Assembly (NCBI GenBank): GCA_029532625.1
Contig: JARFXM010000004.1
Coordinates: forward strand, 5,048,010 to 5,112,009
Direction of reading: 5' to 3'
DNA: 64,000 nucleotides
Origin: Lomentospora prolificans
Lineage: Eukaryota > Ascomycota > Sordariomycetes > Microascales > Microascaceae
A program made the position numbers and the translations under genes. The notes under the pieces are model-generated. The model did no database searches, was not told where the DNA came from, and saw only the letters and a list, made by a program, of their open reading frames with translations. Of the stretch, positions 34,781-46,215 are shown piece by piece (position 1 is the first letter of the stretch; each line of letters starts with the position of its first letter).

Positions 34781-37176
34781 TGGGCGGGCCATGACCCTAT
34801 GAAGTATAAAACCTCTAGTCCACTGGGCCCAAGTTGAAATAATGTTTTGAGCGTTAGATATAATATACGCTTGCTACTTACTCAATCTCTACTTCAGGGA
34901 TACTCTTTGGGGATAACGCCTTGGTTAGAACGCATCCTCGAGAATTTTGACGATTTGGTGCTTCTAGCCGACCAAGTCACCGAGTCCGCTATACAATCCA
35001 TGTCCCGATCTACAAGATGGATTTAGTCGCTGTTAGTTGATACGCCGTCTAAAGGCGTGGTTTAGGCCTATAGTAGTACTTGGAGTATCCTGATGTTAGG
35101 TACATTCTTGCATGCAATGAAGATTTTCTTTTCCGAAGATCAGAATGCCAATGATTGGATGGTTGGCTGTGGTGATTGGCAATTAGCATCCTTGAGCGGC
35201 ACGGCTCGATTACCGAATGCCTTGTGTGTAGTGTAGAACGCCAGGCGGCTGTTATACTCCTCGGCTTCGTTTCACCTGTTTCGTAAGGCCAAATTATGCC
35301 TTTTGGCGCCATGTTAAACTATCATTCAAGTATTACTCTTATCCATGTATCATTTGGGGCAATCGGAGAAGAGGAAACAAAAGATGACTGAAGAAGTCCC
35401 GGAGTTACTTTGTCAGATGCACACTGTTCATGAGGGGCTCGTAGAACGTCTTGCTCGATCATTGAGCATCAGGGAGGCGGTGGATCACGAGTACATCCAG
35501 TCTAGTGCCAGCTGAACCGGGGACATCCCGCGCTCGTGGAACCTTTCTAAATTCCACTTTAGCCACCGTAAATCTTCATATCTTTGGAGGGGCGATTTCA
35601 TGCTACATGCTGCCGTACCTAGTACATTTTCTTTTTCCTCACGGGATGAGCATGGAGTAGGAGCGGTCAGAAACATCTAATTGATACAGTTTGAGCGGCT
35701 GTCGTCCCTTAAGCATATACTCTACCACCCACCGTCAAATATACATGCCGTCTAGTAGGCCAAATTCCAGCGCTCCCCAGTACCTGTGAGGCTAAAGGAG
35801 ATAGATAGGGATCATTATCGATTCCCAAATAGCCCTAACCCTAAGTTATATACCCTCAGGTATACTCCTGGCTGCTTGTCTTCGCACCATCAGAGAGCTA
35901 GCAAGGACTACACGGTGATACGCTAACGAGGCCTAGTAACTACCAGCCCTTAGAAATATAATCATATTATTAATCATGGGTTTTAATGCTTCTTCTTATA
36001 TCGCCTCGATCGGACTGGAAATATTATAAAAAAAAATTTTTCTTTTGTTTTTACTCCCTAGCTATGAGTCGAATAAAGAAGCTCTCAGATGGATCCGCAC
36101 TGTAGCTCAGAGTGTCTGGGCTTATAAACTACAGGTGATCAGATCAGATTGAAAGGAAGATGGAAGTCGTAAAAATCAGTAAAAATAGCCATTAAATTAC
36201 TGCCAAAAAACCACTGTCCGAAGGAAAGCGATTTCAACCAATATACGGAGTACGGCATTATTTTCATCGACGGGTGGTCCCCATGTTTACGAAAGATGGT
36301 CCGGAGATGAATGCCGAAAGCAGCAGTTGGATGCACAAAATAATATCGTATCGCCGCGAACTCTGACATACCCCACTCCATGAATGCTACCCGGGATTAC
36401 ATCGCGCGTATATGAAGGCTTCACCAGCGTAACTCAAAACGAATTTAGGAAAGGCGCTGACCTTTGTTAATGCGGGATGTTTACGATCAAGAATTATGCA
36501 AGGTGTTATCAGTGCGCTATTATTGCATGGCCGATCCAAAGGGTGTTCCAAGTGGTCAGGCGCCCTCGACATTGTTCCCATAAGGGACGCACCTGACTTC
36601 TATCGACTGCCGTTTTAGGGAAGATCTGAGCTCGACTTACACACCGTTGTTGGATTCGGCCGAGACTTCTACCCACATCCTCAGACTTATAATGATGCTG
36701 TAGGAGAGTGACGGCTACTAGTAGCTCATTTTTCCAGTCCTCCAGTCCTACCATAACGGTATCTAAGTTCCTATCCTGCTACGACGCGTGTTGCATATAA
36801 CCTCGGTACAGTCGTACCCATTGCAATGGCAGTTCTGACCAGCCTAAATCCGTCTAGAGCCGTCTAATTAGCAACTAAGAGCTTCAACTGTGGCGCATGA
36901 TAATATTTTGTGGCAGATTGTGAATGCCACCCGCTTGGATCACCCATCATCACTCCGCGTGACTCGTTAGGGCATAGCAGTGAGTCTTAATAGTACTCTC
37001 CCTGGAAGCAAATCTAGATGACTTGCAGTATCTCGCTGTATCAGAGTTATCCTATAAATAACGCCCGTGATCCCATTGTTTTGGCGAAACAGTGTGCTCC
37101 TGGACTCATCCCTCTACAGGTTTATCCCCGATATAACTGTAGTTATCCCTGATTAAAGTGATCCCTGCTTCTGGAA
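34781..37176. other. 2.4 kb gene-poor stretch
   Basis: No supported coding region. Small frames (35485-35676, 36139-36381, 36509-36754, all minus) lack motifs. An A/T-rich patch lies at about 36020-36050. The last few hundred bases should be the promoter of the GH3 gene. Confidence 0.35.
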
Positions 37177-40020
37177 ATGGGCAATTCAGGTTCTCAAATT
37201 AGCACCTATGCGACAGCAGGTTACTATCCCGCCCCTTATGGTGGCTGGACGAGTGACTGGAGCGATAGTTACCAAAAGGCCAAAAGTTTGGTTGACCAGA
37301 TGACCTTGGCCGAAAAGACAAACATAACATCCGGCACAGGTATTTTTATGGGTATGTACTAGCCTGTTGTTCTGCGACAACTCGTATCCGTCGGCGGCTG
37401 ACTCGTATTGCTAGGGTGCGTATAAAACCATCATTCATATGTAGAGGAAAAAGAGAAAGAGGAGAGAAAGCAGAAATGGACGGCATCTATTCGATTTGCA
37501 TTTTTACTGACGTATTTCGAGGCGCTGTGTTGGCAACACTGGAAGCGCGGAGCGAGTTGGATTTCCCCAACTCTGCCTTGGTGACGCAGCTAACGGTGTC
37601 CGTCTCGCTGACTTCGTTACTGTCTTCCCTGCCGGGATTACTACCGGCGCTACCTGGGACAAGTCACTCATGTACGAAAGAGCTGTCGCGATGGGTAGGG
37701 AGTTTCGCGGGAAAGGCGTGAACATTTACCTCGGCCCGTCTCTGGGGCCACTTGGCCGGAAGCCCAAGGGTGGTCGCAATTGGGAAGGGTTCGGCTCCGA
37801 CCCCGTCCTGCAAGCCATTGGCGGCTCTCTCACGATTAAGGGCGTCCAGGAGCAAGGTGTGATTGCAACTATCAAACACTATATTGGGAACGAGCAGGAA
37901 ATGTACCGCATGTATAATCCGTTCCAATCCGGCTATAGTGCGAACATTGGTATGTAAGCCCGCCAAGAGTTTACCTACTTGCGGAGAAGCTGACATTGAG
38001 AAAGATGACCGAACATTGCACGAAATATACCTTTGGCCATTCGCGGAAGGCGTGCGGGCTGGTGTCGGCTCGGTAATGACAGCCTACAACGCTGTTCGCC
38101 TTTCCCTTCAACTTTTCTAAACCAACCTTTGAACCCGAACTGACACTTCTGCAGGTAAATGGGTCCGCATGCAGCCAAAATAGCATGCTAATCAACGGAA
38201 TTCTCAAAGATGAGCTTGGTTTCCAGGGCTTTGTTATGTCTGACTGGCTCTCTCATATGTCCGGGGTGGGTTCCGCCTTGGCCGGCCTTGATATGAATAT
38301 GCCTGGAGACACTCAGGTTCCGCTCTTTGGTTACAGCTACTGGATGTACGACCTTACGAGATCCGTTCTCAATGGATCCGTCCCCATAGACCGGTTAAAT
38401 GATATGGCCACTCGCATCGTCGCGGCTTGGTATCATTCTGGACAAGACAATGACTATCCGCCACCCAACTTCTCCACCAACACTAGGGATCGCGAGGGAG
38501 ACCTCTATTCAGGCGCTTGGCCATTTTCCCCCCGTGGAATTGTCAACGAATTTGTCGACGTCCAGGCTGATCACTATCTAGTCGCTCGAAAGGTCGCTCA
38601 AGACGCTATTACATTGCTCAAGAATGATGCCTCCATCCTTCCTCTGGCGCCAAACCGCTCAATCAAAGTGTTTGGTACTGGTGCTCAAACGAATCCTGAC
38701 GGACCTAACGCTTGCCCCGACCGCAAGTGCAACAAGGGAACCCTGGGTCAGGGGTGGGGATCAGGAACAGTCGAATATCCCTACTTCGACTCGCCGATTG
38801 ACGCTCTCAAGAAGAAAGCGACCGATGTCACCTTTTACAACACAGACAGCTTTCCAAACGTCCCCACCCCGGGGTCGGAAGATGTAGCCATTGTGTTCCT
38901 CACTTCAGATTCTGGAGAGAATACCTACACTGTGGAAGGGAATCACGGTGATCGAGACGGCTCGGGCCTATATGCCTGGCACGGTGGGGACGAGCTTGTC
39001 AAGAAGACTGCAGGAAAATATGAGAGTGTGGTGGTCGTGGTACACACCGTTGGGCCACTCATTTTAGAGCGATGGCATGACCTTCCCAGTGTCAAAGCTA
39101 TTTTATTTGCACACTTACCGGGACAAGAAGCAGGCGAATCACTTACGAACGTTCTGTTCGGCGATGTGTCTCCGAATGGCCATTTGCCGTACAGCATCCC
39201 CAAGCAAGAATCAGACTATCCCAGTAGTATATCAACACTCGTAAAAGGCTCTGGTGTAGCAGATGACTACACTGAGGGTCTCTTTATAGACTACAGGTAC
39301 CTGAACAAGGCTGGAATAACACCACGGTATGCTTTCGGCCACGGCCTCAGCTATACGACATTCTCTATCCTGGAGCCGACTATTACCAAAGTCGCTAAAC
39401 TTAGTTCGATTCCGCCGACCAGACCTACCAAAGGCAACATATTAGATTACTCGGGCCCATACCCAGACGAATCAGAGGCGTTGCCTCCAGAAGGCTTTCA
39501 TAAGATCTTCCGGTACATCTACTCCTGGCTACAGCCAGATGAAGCTAAGGAGGCAGTTAAAAACCGCAATACTCGCACCTACGACGCCTACCCGGCCGAG
39601 TATAATACCAAGCAAAAAGCCGGACCGAGGGCGGGTGGGGCTGAAGGAGGGAACCCAGCTCTCTGGGATGTTGCATATAAGGTTTCCGTTACCGTTAAGA
39701 ACTCCGGCGCCCAGCACCCGGGCAAGGCAGTGGTACAGGCCTATATACAGTTCCCGGATGATATTCCTTATGACACCCCAATCGTTCAACTTCGAGACTT
39801 TGCCAAGACAAGAACCCTGAACCCGGGTGAAAGTCAGACCCTTGAGCTGCAGCTCACACGGAAGGATATTAGCGTATGGGACGTGGAGATACAAGATTGG
39901 GTGATTCCTAATGTTGAAGGAAGATTCAAGCTTTGGATAGGTGAAGCGAGCGATAGCTTAAGCATCGTTTGCTTGACGGATAAGCTAAGCTGCGAAAGTA
40001 ACGCAAAGGCTCCGGTGTGA
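37177..40020 (+). CDS. GH3 family beta-glucosidase
   Basis: Exons 37177-37355, 37522-37949, 38005-38093 and 38155-40020 give about 853 residues. The N-terminal GH3 barrel shows RCVGNTGSAERVGF, FPAGITTGATWDKSLMYERA, LGPLGRKPKGGRNWEGFG, KHYIGNEQE, and the nucleophile region GFVMSDWLSHMSG (Asp of SDW). Then come the C-terminal sandwich (ITLLKNDASILPL), ERWHDLP, GQEAGESLTNVLFG, YAFGHGLSYTTF and a fibronectin-III-like end. It hydrolyses beta-D-glucosides, likely cello-oligosaccharides or plant glycosides, and resembles Aspergillus BglF-type enzymes. Oddities: no signal peptide is visible at this ATG, the usual LCLQDxPLG reads LCLGDAANG, and the first intron keeps frame only with a GTACTA donor, while the better GTATGT four bases upstream breaks it. 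Confidence 0.85.
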
Positions 40021-41461
40021 GTCTTATTGTGACAAATGCAGCACTGTAAGGAGAGAAGAAGAGGGACCAGCGAAGTCGCAGCGAGAACAATCGCTATCAT
40101 GATATCCTCACTGGAATCAAGGTATAAGAGAGACTAATACTGCGATGGCCTGGCGGTCTGAGTAAACAGGCAACCAGCTAGCAATTACGATGCGGCAACC
40201 CGGCAGTTAGAGCAAACAGGCAACCCAGCTAGCAATAATGAAGCGATAACCTGGCAGCTACAGCAAATAAGCAACCCAGCTAGTAATAATCAAATGATAA
40301 CCTAGTAGATAGAGTAAATAGGCAACCTAGCTAGTGCAGCAGCAGGTTCATTGCCAGTAGGAGGGTTATAGTGAGGGGTGTATTGATCATTCGAATTCTT
40401 CTGATTGTCGCCTCGCTTTTTCTCGATATGCTTCCTTTCTTGAATATATGCATCCTGTAGAAGCTTAACCCACTCGTAAAGTTTTCTTTGTCTGGTCGGG
40501 ATGCAGGTGTGCTTCATGAGAAGACCTCATCAAAGAGATCCTTAGATATCTTCTCATGAAGGCCTTCAACCTTCTAGGCCTCTATCTTACTACACTTTAT
40601 AGCAAGGGATACAAGTTCAGTGATGAAGTTCTCAAACTATCGAGGAGACTATCACACACTATATTAGAACAGCAGAAGATAACAAAGTGGAGGGTTCACA
40701 TGCGTTAGGCCCCTACTTGTGTCGAAGAGTCATCAGTACTCACACCTACTGGATCAACGAAGCTACCACAATAGCATTCCTCTGCCTCTGCAAATGAGCC
40801 CTGCTACTCTTTATCGCCCAAATTTAACAGCTTTCAACTCTCCAGATCGCTGTTCGTATCCTACCAAACCTCTTCATTGAAGGGATCATCAGCTTTACGA
40901 CTCGACCTATTGTACACAATCCCCGCCATTGGATAGTAGTAACCGTCGCGCTCCTGAGAGCATGACCGCTGCTTATTCTCTATGTATCCTCATCTGTAGA
41001 TCGTATGTTACTGCAATCCATTTCAGGATCTTCGACTACATAGATTTTTTAGTTTTTCCAAGATTCTCAGTTTTTGACATCATCCGTTTGGGCTAGCCGT
41101 TAGTTATATGACATTTATCGAGCGGCGGGAGGATGGCATCTAGGCGTTCGGTCTTAGACGTGGACGTGGAAATGGGCCAGAATTACCTTTTGCTGCTCTA
41201 TTATAACAATCCGTACTATACGTCTGCATCACTCTATTACGTGGCGATGAATGGTTGGGCCAGCTGTCATGCCGTTAGCCTCACTTGCCAATCCATCTTG
41301 CCTCACTTACAGAACTGCATTGCCCCACCGCGTGGGATATAAGGCGAAGGTTTCCCCACCTCTCCCTTGCGCCGCTGACCACCGCTCTCATAATTGCAAA
41401 ATCAGAGTCAGTCTTTCGCCTTCCCACCCAAAGCCAATCCTCCCTTTATGACTATTGCATA
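40021..41461. other. 1.4 kb intergenic with minisatellite
   Basis: Apart from the 51-bp tandem repeat (separate entry) no gene is seen. The segment 40340-40900 has many stops in all frames and looks like decayed sequence. Confidence 0.35.
40130..40340 (+). repeat. 51-bp minisatellite, about 4 copies
   Basis: The word GCAACC(C)AGCTAG recurs at 40170, 40220, 40271 and, as GCAACCTAGCTAG, at 40323, a period of 50-52 bp. Each unit also carries GATNNGGCAACC/GATAACCTGGCAG-like and AGNAAANAGG parts. Later copies differ mainly by C-to-T changes (CAGCTAG to TAGCTAG, GCAA to GTAA), consistent with RIP or deamination. Confidence 0.85.
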
Positions 41462-42097
41462 ATGCCACTAGCGTCAAACTACGCAAACGGCACGTTCTAC
41501 GAGAGAAGATGGTTCTGTGGCTGCGGCTTAGAAGCGCCCTGGCGGACCTCGACTAAAGAGAGTAGTAAGGGCGAGAAGTGTTGGTCACATCTAGTCTTCA
41601 TCTAAATGTGTTTGCTAACAGGACGATAGGCGCATCATGTACGAAGAGCCAATGTGGGTTCTTCCTCACTGAAGAGGACGATGCCACGGCAAGGGTGGAA
41701 AAATCCTGACATTCCACCTGCTCCCCATACACCCACCGGGAAACAAACTAGCGGCATGTACCAGACTATGCCGACCCCCGAAACGGGGAGGAGTGTTGGC
41801 ACAAGACTATTTACAGCCAACTCTTCTCGGGGAGGGCACCTCCAGAAACCTGACGGCACCCCGACACCGTATCGGTTTAGAGCTGATGAAAATGGAGGCC
41901 TATCTTCACTTACCTTTAGCCTACTTCAGAAAGACGGGATAGTCCTGAAGAGTTCTACAGAATCAGCAATACGGCATGTGATCGGGGAATGGCTTGCGGG
42001 ATACGAGGCAATGTTACAGAACTCAGCTGAAAGTCTGGAGATGGCCTTCAAAAAACTTGATGAACTAGAGAGGGGAGACGGCTCCACCACCTCCTAA
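41462..42097 (+). pseudogene. GRF-type zinc-finger protein gene with apparent frameshift
   Basis: Exon 1 (41462-41577) starts at an ATG and reads YERRWFCGCGLEAPWRTSTK...SKGE. A 44-bp intron (41578-41621; GTGTTG to CTAACAG) leads to exon 2, reading CTKSQCGFFLTEEDDATAR. Cys-x-Cys, later Cys-x4-Cys and the GFFL motif are those of GRF zinc fingers, which bind single-stranded nucleic acid in topoisomerase III, NEIL3 and APE2 relatives. That frame stops near 41708. A second frame, shifted by one base, is open from 41681 to 42097 with a Pro/Thr-rich linker (PHTPTGKQ, MPTPETGR, PDGTPTPYRF) and a helical end (AIRHVIGEWLAGYEAMLQ). No GT-AG intron reconciles them, so a one-base indel (real or sequencing) is likely. 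Confidence 0.62.
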
Positions 42098-43079
42098 GAA
42101 TCAGGATTCACACAATTCGCACTCTTGACTAGAAGGGATATCTAACCGATTCCAGGCCCGAGGGAGCTCCACAAAAGAAGGCATATGCTAGGCTGCTTCA
42201 TCCTCGTAGCCAAGTGTGGTTAAATAAGGTAACACCTTATAGGGTAAAACAAGTATCTATGGACGAAAAATGCAACAATTCCTTCTTTGCATCGTAGGCA
42301 TGACATCGTCCCCATTCACCATAAAAAATATGGTGACCATTTCACAAACGAAGAATGTCAGGCTCTTTTTGGTCAGTTCATCTTAGAGAACATCTCGCAT
42401 AATACGAGTTATCTTAGGATCGGACCCAAAGAAGATTCGCCGGCATTGTTGTATTTCCAAATCGGTCGAGTTCCAAGCAATTCTGCAGATTACACACTCA
42501 CTACCTTAGTAGTCTTGTACACAGTTATCTTGCAGGCCAGGACCTAATTAAGTTATTTAGTAACGGCGTGTGAAAGAAGGGGACTCAATAGCGACACGGG
42601 TACAAGACTAGATACGCGTGGCTCTAGAATATCACGGACCCGGCGAACGATACACGCGCTGCCCCCTTTTGCTAATGGCGCTGCCTCCCCAACCTGGTCA
42701 CCAGCGTGCAGCGCAAATAACTGTCCAATATCGTATATTCAACACTCCTTCAAGCATTAAGCAGCCGCTGGGCTATTTGCAACTGCAGGTTCAACAACTT
42801 CTTGAAGCTCCACGTAAGTTAGCCAGGGTCCCCTATTGCTTACATATGTACATACATATTTTTATATTGGCATGGTAATACCATGATATTTGATATAATT
42901 CTCTTTGCTTAGTTGAACTTAGGATTGGAGTCCTGGTGTCTTGGGACAGTCCTACAAAGTCTGTAGGCCAATTTGATATTCGACATTCTCACTGACAAAA
43001 ACGAAAAGACTAGACATATAACCATATGCAACGCAGTCGAACTGTTTCCATTATTACATATATAAAGTTAAGATATCGC
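42098..43079. other. 1 kb intergenic, no gene seen
   Basis: Frames at 42287-42547 and 42618-42878 have no recognised motif and no clear exon partners. This is the 3' side of both neighbours. Confidence 0.3.
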
Positions 43080-44308
43080 TTAATGCCCATCAGCTGCTCC
43101 GATCAGCGGCTTCCCAGACGTCATAACCTCCAGGAAAGTCTTTGGTGCATCGTCGGCAAAGAACATCTTGCCGCTCTGTAAGCTCCTGGTGATTACATCA
43201 ATAGCATAGGGGAACATGTCCTTCTCATACGCCCTGATGGCTTCTTGCGTGACACCAAGCTCCTTGATTTTCTCCGCCAAAACGCAAGAGTCGCGCAGGG
43301 CGCAGTTGACCCCGTCACCAACAAAGGGGGTCGTGACATGCGCAGCATCGCCGATCAGGGTAACATCCGGCACGGACTCCCAGTTCAGACGATCGGTGGG
43401 CATGTAGTACATGAGCCAGGGTCGGAACGGGCCCTCGCTATGTTGGATAATATCGCGGAATTGGGGCGCGTACGAACCGAAATGCTCCTTTTGTAGCAGG
43501 AATTTCTTCGCCGCTTCGAAATCGTTCTGGTCAACCGCGTTGCTACCAAACTCCTCAGAACCTTGCAGGCCAATATCGATGCGATAATGGCCATCGCCCT
43601 GACGGGAGTTGAACATGTGCTTTCCGTCACCCATGATGATCATGGACCCAACACCAGCCATGGCCTCCATCTTGGGGTAAAATGGATTGGTCGGGTAGAT
43701 CTTGGAGGTGATGAAGAATTGGCCCGAGTACGCAGGTTGCGCGTCTGTGACCTGTATATCTGTCAGTTAAAAACGCTTGCAACAGTACGACTTTGTACAA
43801 GGTTGAGGAAAGGTCATACAAGGTGTCGGATTCTGCTAAACGTGCCATCGGCCCCGACCACAAGCTTAAACCCGGATGCCGTGCTTCCATCGGCAAATTT
43901 CAGAACGACCTGGTTATTCTCGTCTCTATAGGAGCTTTCCAGTTCCTTGGAGAAAATGACCTTTTCCTTCGGTATGGCCGTAAGGAGGACTTTTCGGATC
44001 TTCCAACGGTCAATCTCCGGCGCATCCCGCCCTTCGCCAAAGGCAAACACTTTTTCACCTGAACTATTGTATAGCAAGTGAATAGTGGCATCGCCTTCCC
44101 GCGAATTCTTCTTGAACTCTTCAAAGACACCAGCTTCATGCATGGCACGCTGGCCGCTTCCAATATGAAGATCGAGGCATCCTCCACGCGGATGGTGTTC
44201 TTGGGAGCTACGCTCGTAGACGATGTAGTCCTTTCCCTGTTTCTCGAGAAGGGCTGCGAGTGCTAGGCCCGAGGGTCCACCACCAACGATTGCGATTTCC
44301 GGAGCCAT
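43080..44308 (-). CDS. FAD-dependent aromatic-type monooxygenase (TetX/salicylate hydroxylase-like)
   Basis: Two exons, 44308-43820 and 43751-43080, encode 386 residues; the 68-bp intron runs from GTATGA to a second TACAG acceptor that keeps frame. The N-terminus has the FAD Rossmann motif IAIVGGGPSGLALAALL (GxGxxG). The middle has KLVVGADGTFSRIR (the DG motif) and the C-terminal part has VTLIGDAAHVTTPFVGDGVN, the GD motif that binds FAD ribityl. This is the class A flavoprotein hydroxylase pattern, NAD(P)H-dependent, adding one oxygen to a phenolic or polyketide ring. No membrane anchor is visible. It is the first gene of the putative catabolic block; the region upstream holds four GCGG-type motifs (44635-44677). 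Confidence 0.9.
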
Positions 44309-45117
44309 GTGGTTGCGTGAAAAGATAAAAAGGGCTTAAATAGGATAAGATGACGGGATAGATGTACTTGAGAATGTGCTCAGATGTCAGTAATACGAAG
44401 TAGCGAGAGCCCTTAATGCCAACCAAACTGTGTTTTCAACGGGATGTGAAGCTTTAGAAATAAATACCCCAGCACGATGAGACCGAGTGGAAGGTACTAG
44501 CCTTTGATATGTGCTATGATGGCCTGCCAACGCGACGTTGGGGGCGCACTATCGCTCAATGAGGCCTAGGTGGTCAGCCCAGGCCGCTAGTGCGCACAGC
44601 ATCAGCGTAAACCCGCATCTGACTCCGGGGAAGATGCGGGGAATGTGCGGGGAATATGGCGGAGAACAGGCGGAAAAGCCCTTATTTGCTCCAAGTATGT
44701 GCGGCACACAATGGTTCGTCTGTCTCCCGAAGAGTATGACCTGCAGGTAGATTCTTTACTCGGTACCCTTTACTCGGTACCCCGGACTGTATTACGGACC
44801 GCTGATAAACCCGGGGGGATAACTGTAGAGAATGTGGTATCGTCAGTCCAGCGGACCCGAGGTTTGGCCCCTGTGAAGTAGGACAGTATCTCTATTCTAG
44901 TGTGCAGTTTGATAGAACTAGGTTATACGAACAGAGTGGTAAATGACGAGCCGTTGCTAATAGACTGCCTATGGGAGCCAAGTCTAGGTTTAAACATCAC
45001 GAACGCCTAACTGCATATCCAACCTCAAATGAATCAGCTTGAAGTAATTCACCGTTCTTATCATGATATTCATCACTTTTCTATCTCTGACCAAGGTGTA
45101 CGTCATAACGTAGGAAA
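44309..45117. promoter_or_regulatory. upstream region of the monooxygenase with motif cluster
   Basis: This 0.8 kb between two minus-strand genes holds four close GCGG motifs at 44635-44643, 44646-44654, 44657-44666 and 44668-44677 (TGCGGGGAA twice, TGGCGGAGAA, AGGCGGAAAA), all on the plus strand, spaced 11 bp apart. A duplicated TTTACTCGGTACCC lies at 44755-44782. No gene is seen. Confidence 0.5.
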
Positions 45118-45741
45118 CTAGTTCACAGGAGCCTTGAAGTAGATAGAGTTTTCCCATCTCGACAGGCGCTGGCCAATCTCTGGCCGCTTCTTGATCGTCG
45201 CCTCGTCCTCTCCGCTTTTGACGCGGCGAATAAAGTCCTCCACGACAATATCTACGCCAATAGGGTTCCTTGCGTACTCCTCCGTCTCCATAAACTGCCG
45301 TGCCTCACCGGCTGTCTCGAAATTATCAACTTGCAACTCAAACTCGTTGCCGTCAGGGTCGAAATAGTACATGCTGGTACTCATGCCGTGGTTCACCGGC
45401 CAGTGGGGGGTGATTCCGAGGGCGGCCTTTTGCTCATAGCTGGTTACAAGAGCTGCCAGGCTATCAAGGGTGAAGGCAATGTGGTAGACTCCAGTTCCAG
45501 TCGTCTTATTGTTGACAGTGTGATTGGGATCCGACACGATTACCATGCGATGGTGCTCATGATCCCAGGCGATAAAGGCAGCGTGTTTGGTTCGTAAAAT
45601 GAGCTGGCCGCCGAAAAAGTTAAGATGCCACTCAACCATGGCATCAAACTTGTCAGGCGTAGTTCGAATGCCAAAGTGACCAATGGATGATGGGCTGATA
45701 AGCTTGTCGCTGACGAACTTATCGGCAGATTGGGCCGCCAT
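45118..45741 (-). CDS. glyoxalase/VOC-fold extradiol-type dioxygenase
   Basis: A single exon of 207 residues with ATG at 45741. Two glyoxalase modules are suggested by SIGHFGIRTTPDKFDAMVEW and, later, TGVYHIAFTLDSLAALV. The metal triad of extradiol dioxygenases is readable: His22 (GHFGI), His87 (VYHIAF) and Glu135 (NEFELQ), preceded by MYYFDPDG. Known relatives, such as biphenyl-2,3-diol 1,2-dioxygenase, cleave catechol rings with Fe(II). One-domain fungal members are mostly uncharacterised, and a glyoxalase-like isomerase remains possible. It is divergent from the carboxylesterase, sharing a 474-bp promoter region, and co-oriented with the monooxygenase, fitting hydroxylation followed by ring opening. 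Confidence 0.86.
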   Translation of the reverse strand: MAAQSADKFVSDKLISPSSIGHFGIRTTPDKFDAMVEWHLNFFGGQLILRTKHAAFIAWDHEHHRMVIVSDPNHTVNNKTTGTGVYHIAFTLDSLAALVTSYEQKAALGITPHWPVNHGMSTSMYYFDPDGNEFELQVDNFETAGEARQFMETEEYARNPIGVDIVVEDFIRRVKSGEDEATIKKRPEIGQRLSRWENSIYFKAPVN

Positions 45742-46215
45742 TTTGGATCTCGAGTGATTGCACAGATCTAACTGTGGTCGTAATGATAACGTTGGTTGGG
45801 AAGTATGGTACTGAGAGCGGGTGTGTAACAGAATTCAGTGCTGTGCCTTGTCTATATGATGGAAGTTCAGGGAATTGAACAGTTATTAATCATGATGTTA
45901 AATGAATCAATGAAGCGAAGTCAACCGGTGTCTATACCACGGACGCCATAATGCATGGAGGAGATAAGGTGGATCGGGCGCGGACTAATTGCGGGATTGC
46001 CGTTGTCCCCATCCTGCCTCCAAGACTATCCGCTACGGACATTCACAGGCCCACCTATCCAGGATATTCCTAAGCTTTTTTATACCTATCCTCCTTTCAG
46101 AGGTCCTCTTCAAAACTTGGGGGTCGAGTTTCATCGAAGTTGTTATCCAATCTAAAACGAGACCAGAACCTCACTCGCTACTTTGTATCTGCCAAGTCAT
46201 GCCACGGGCACCATA
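45742..46215. promoter_or_regulatory. divergent promoter, dioxygenase / carboxylesterase
   Basis: A 474-bp shared upstream region. It contains TTGCGGGAT at 45989-45997 and an adjacent GCGCGGACT at about 45978, similar to motifs in other promoters of the block. Assignment as a regulator site is inference. Confidence 0.45.

Noticed and set aside
35836..35850. CCCTAACCCTAA-like words as an interstitial telomere
   Set aside because: Only about two units; chance or relic, not an array.
36085..36160. Possible tRNA (TAGCTCAGAG box A-like word)
   Set aside because: No matching acceptor stem, anticodon arm or box B could be drawn.
40130..40340. CRISPR-like array
   Set aside because: The units are contiguous tandem repeats without unique spacers, and the organism is a fungus.
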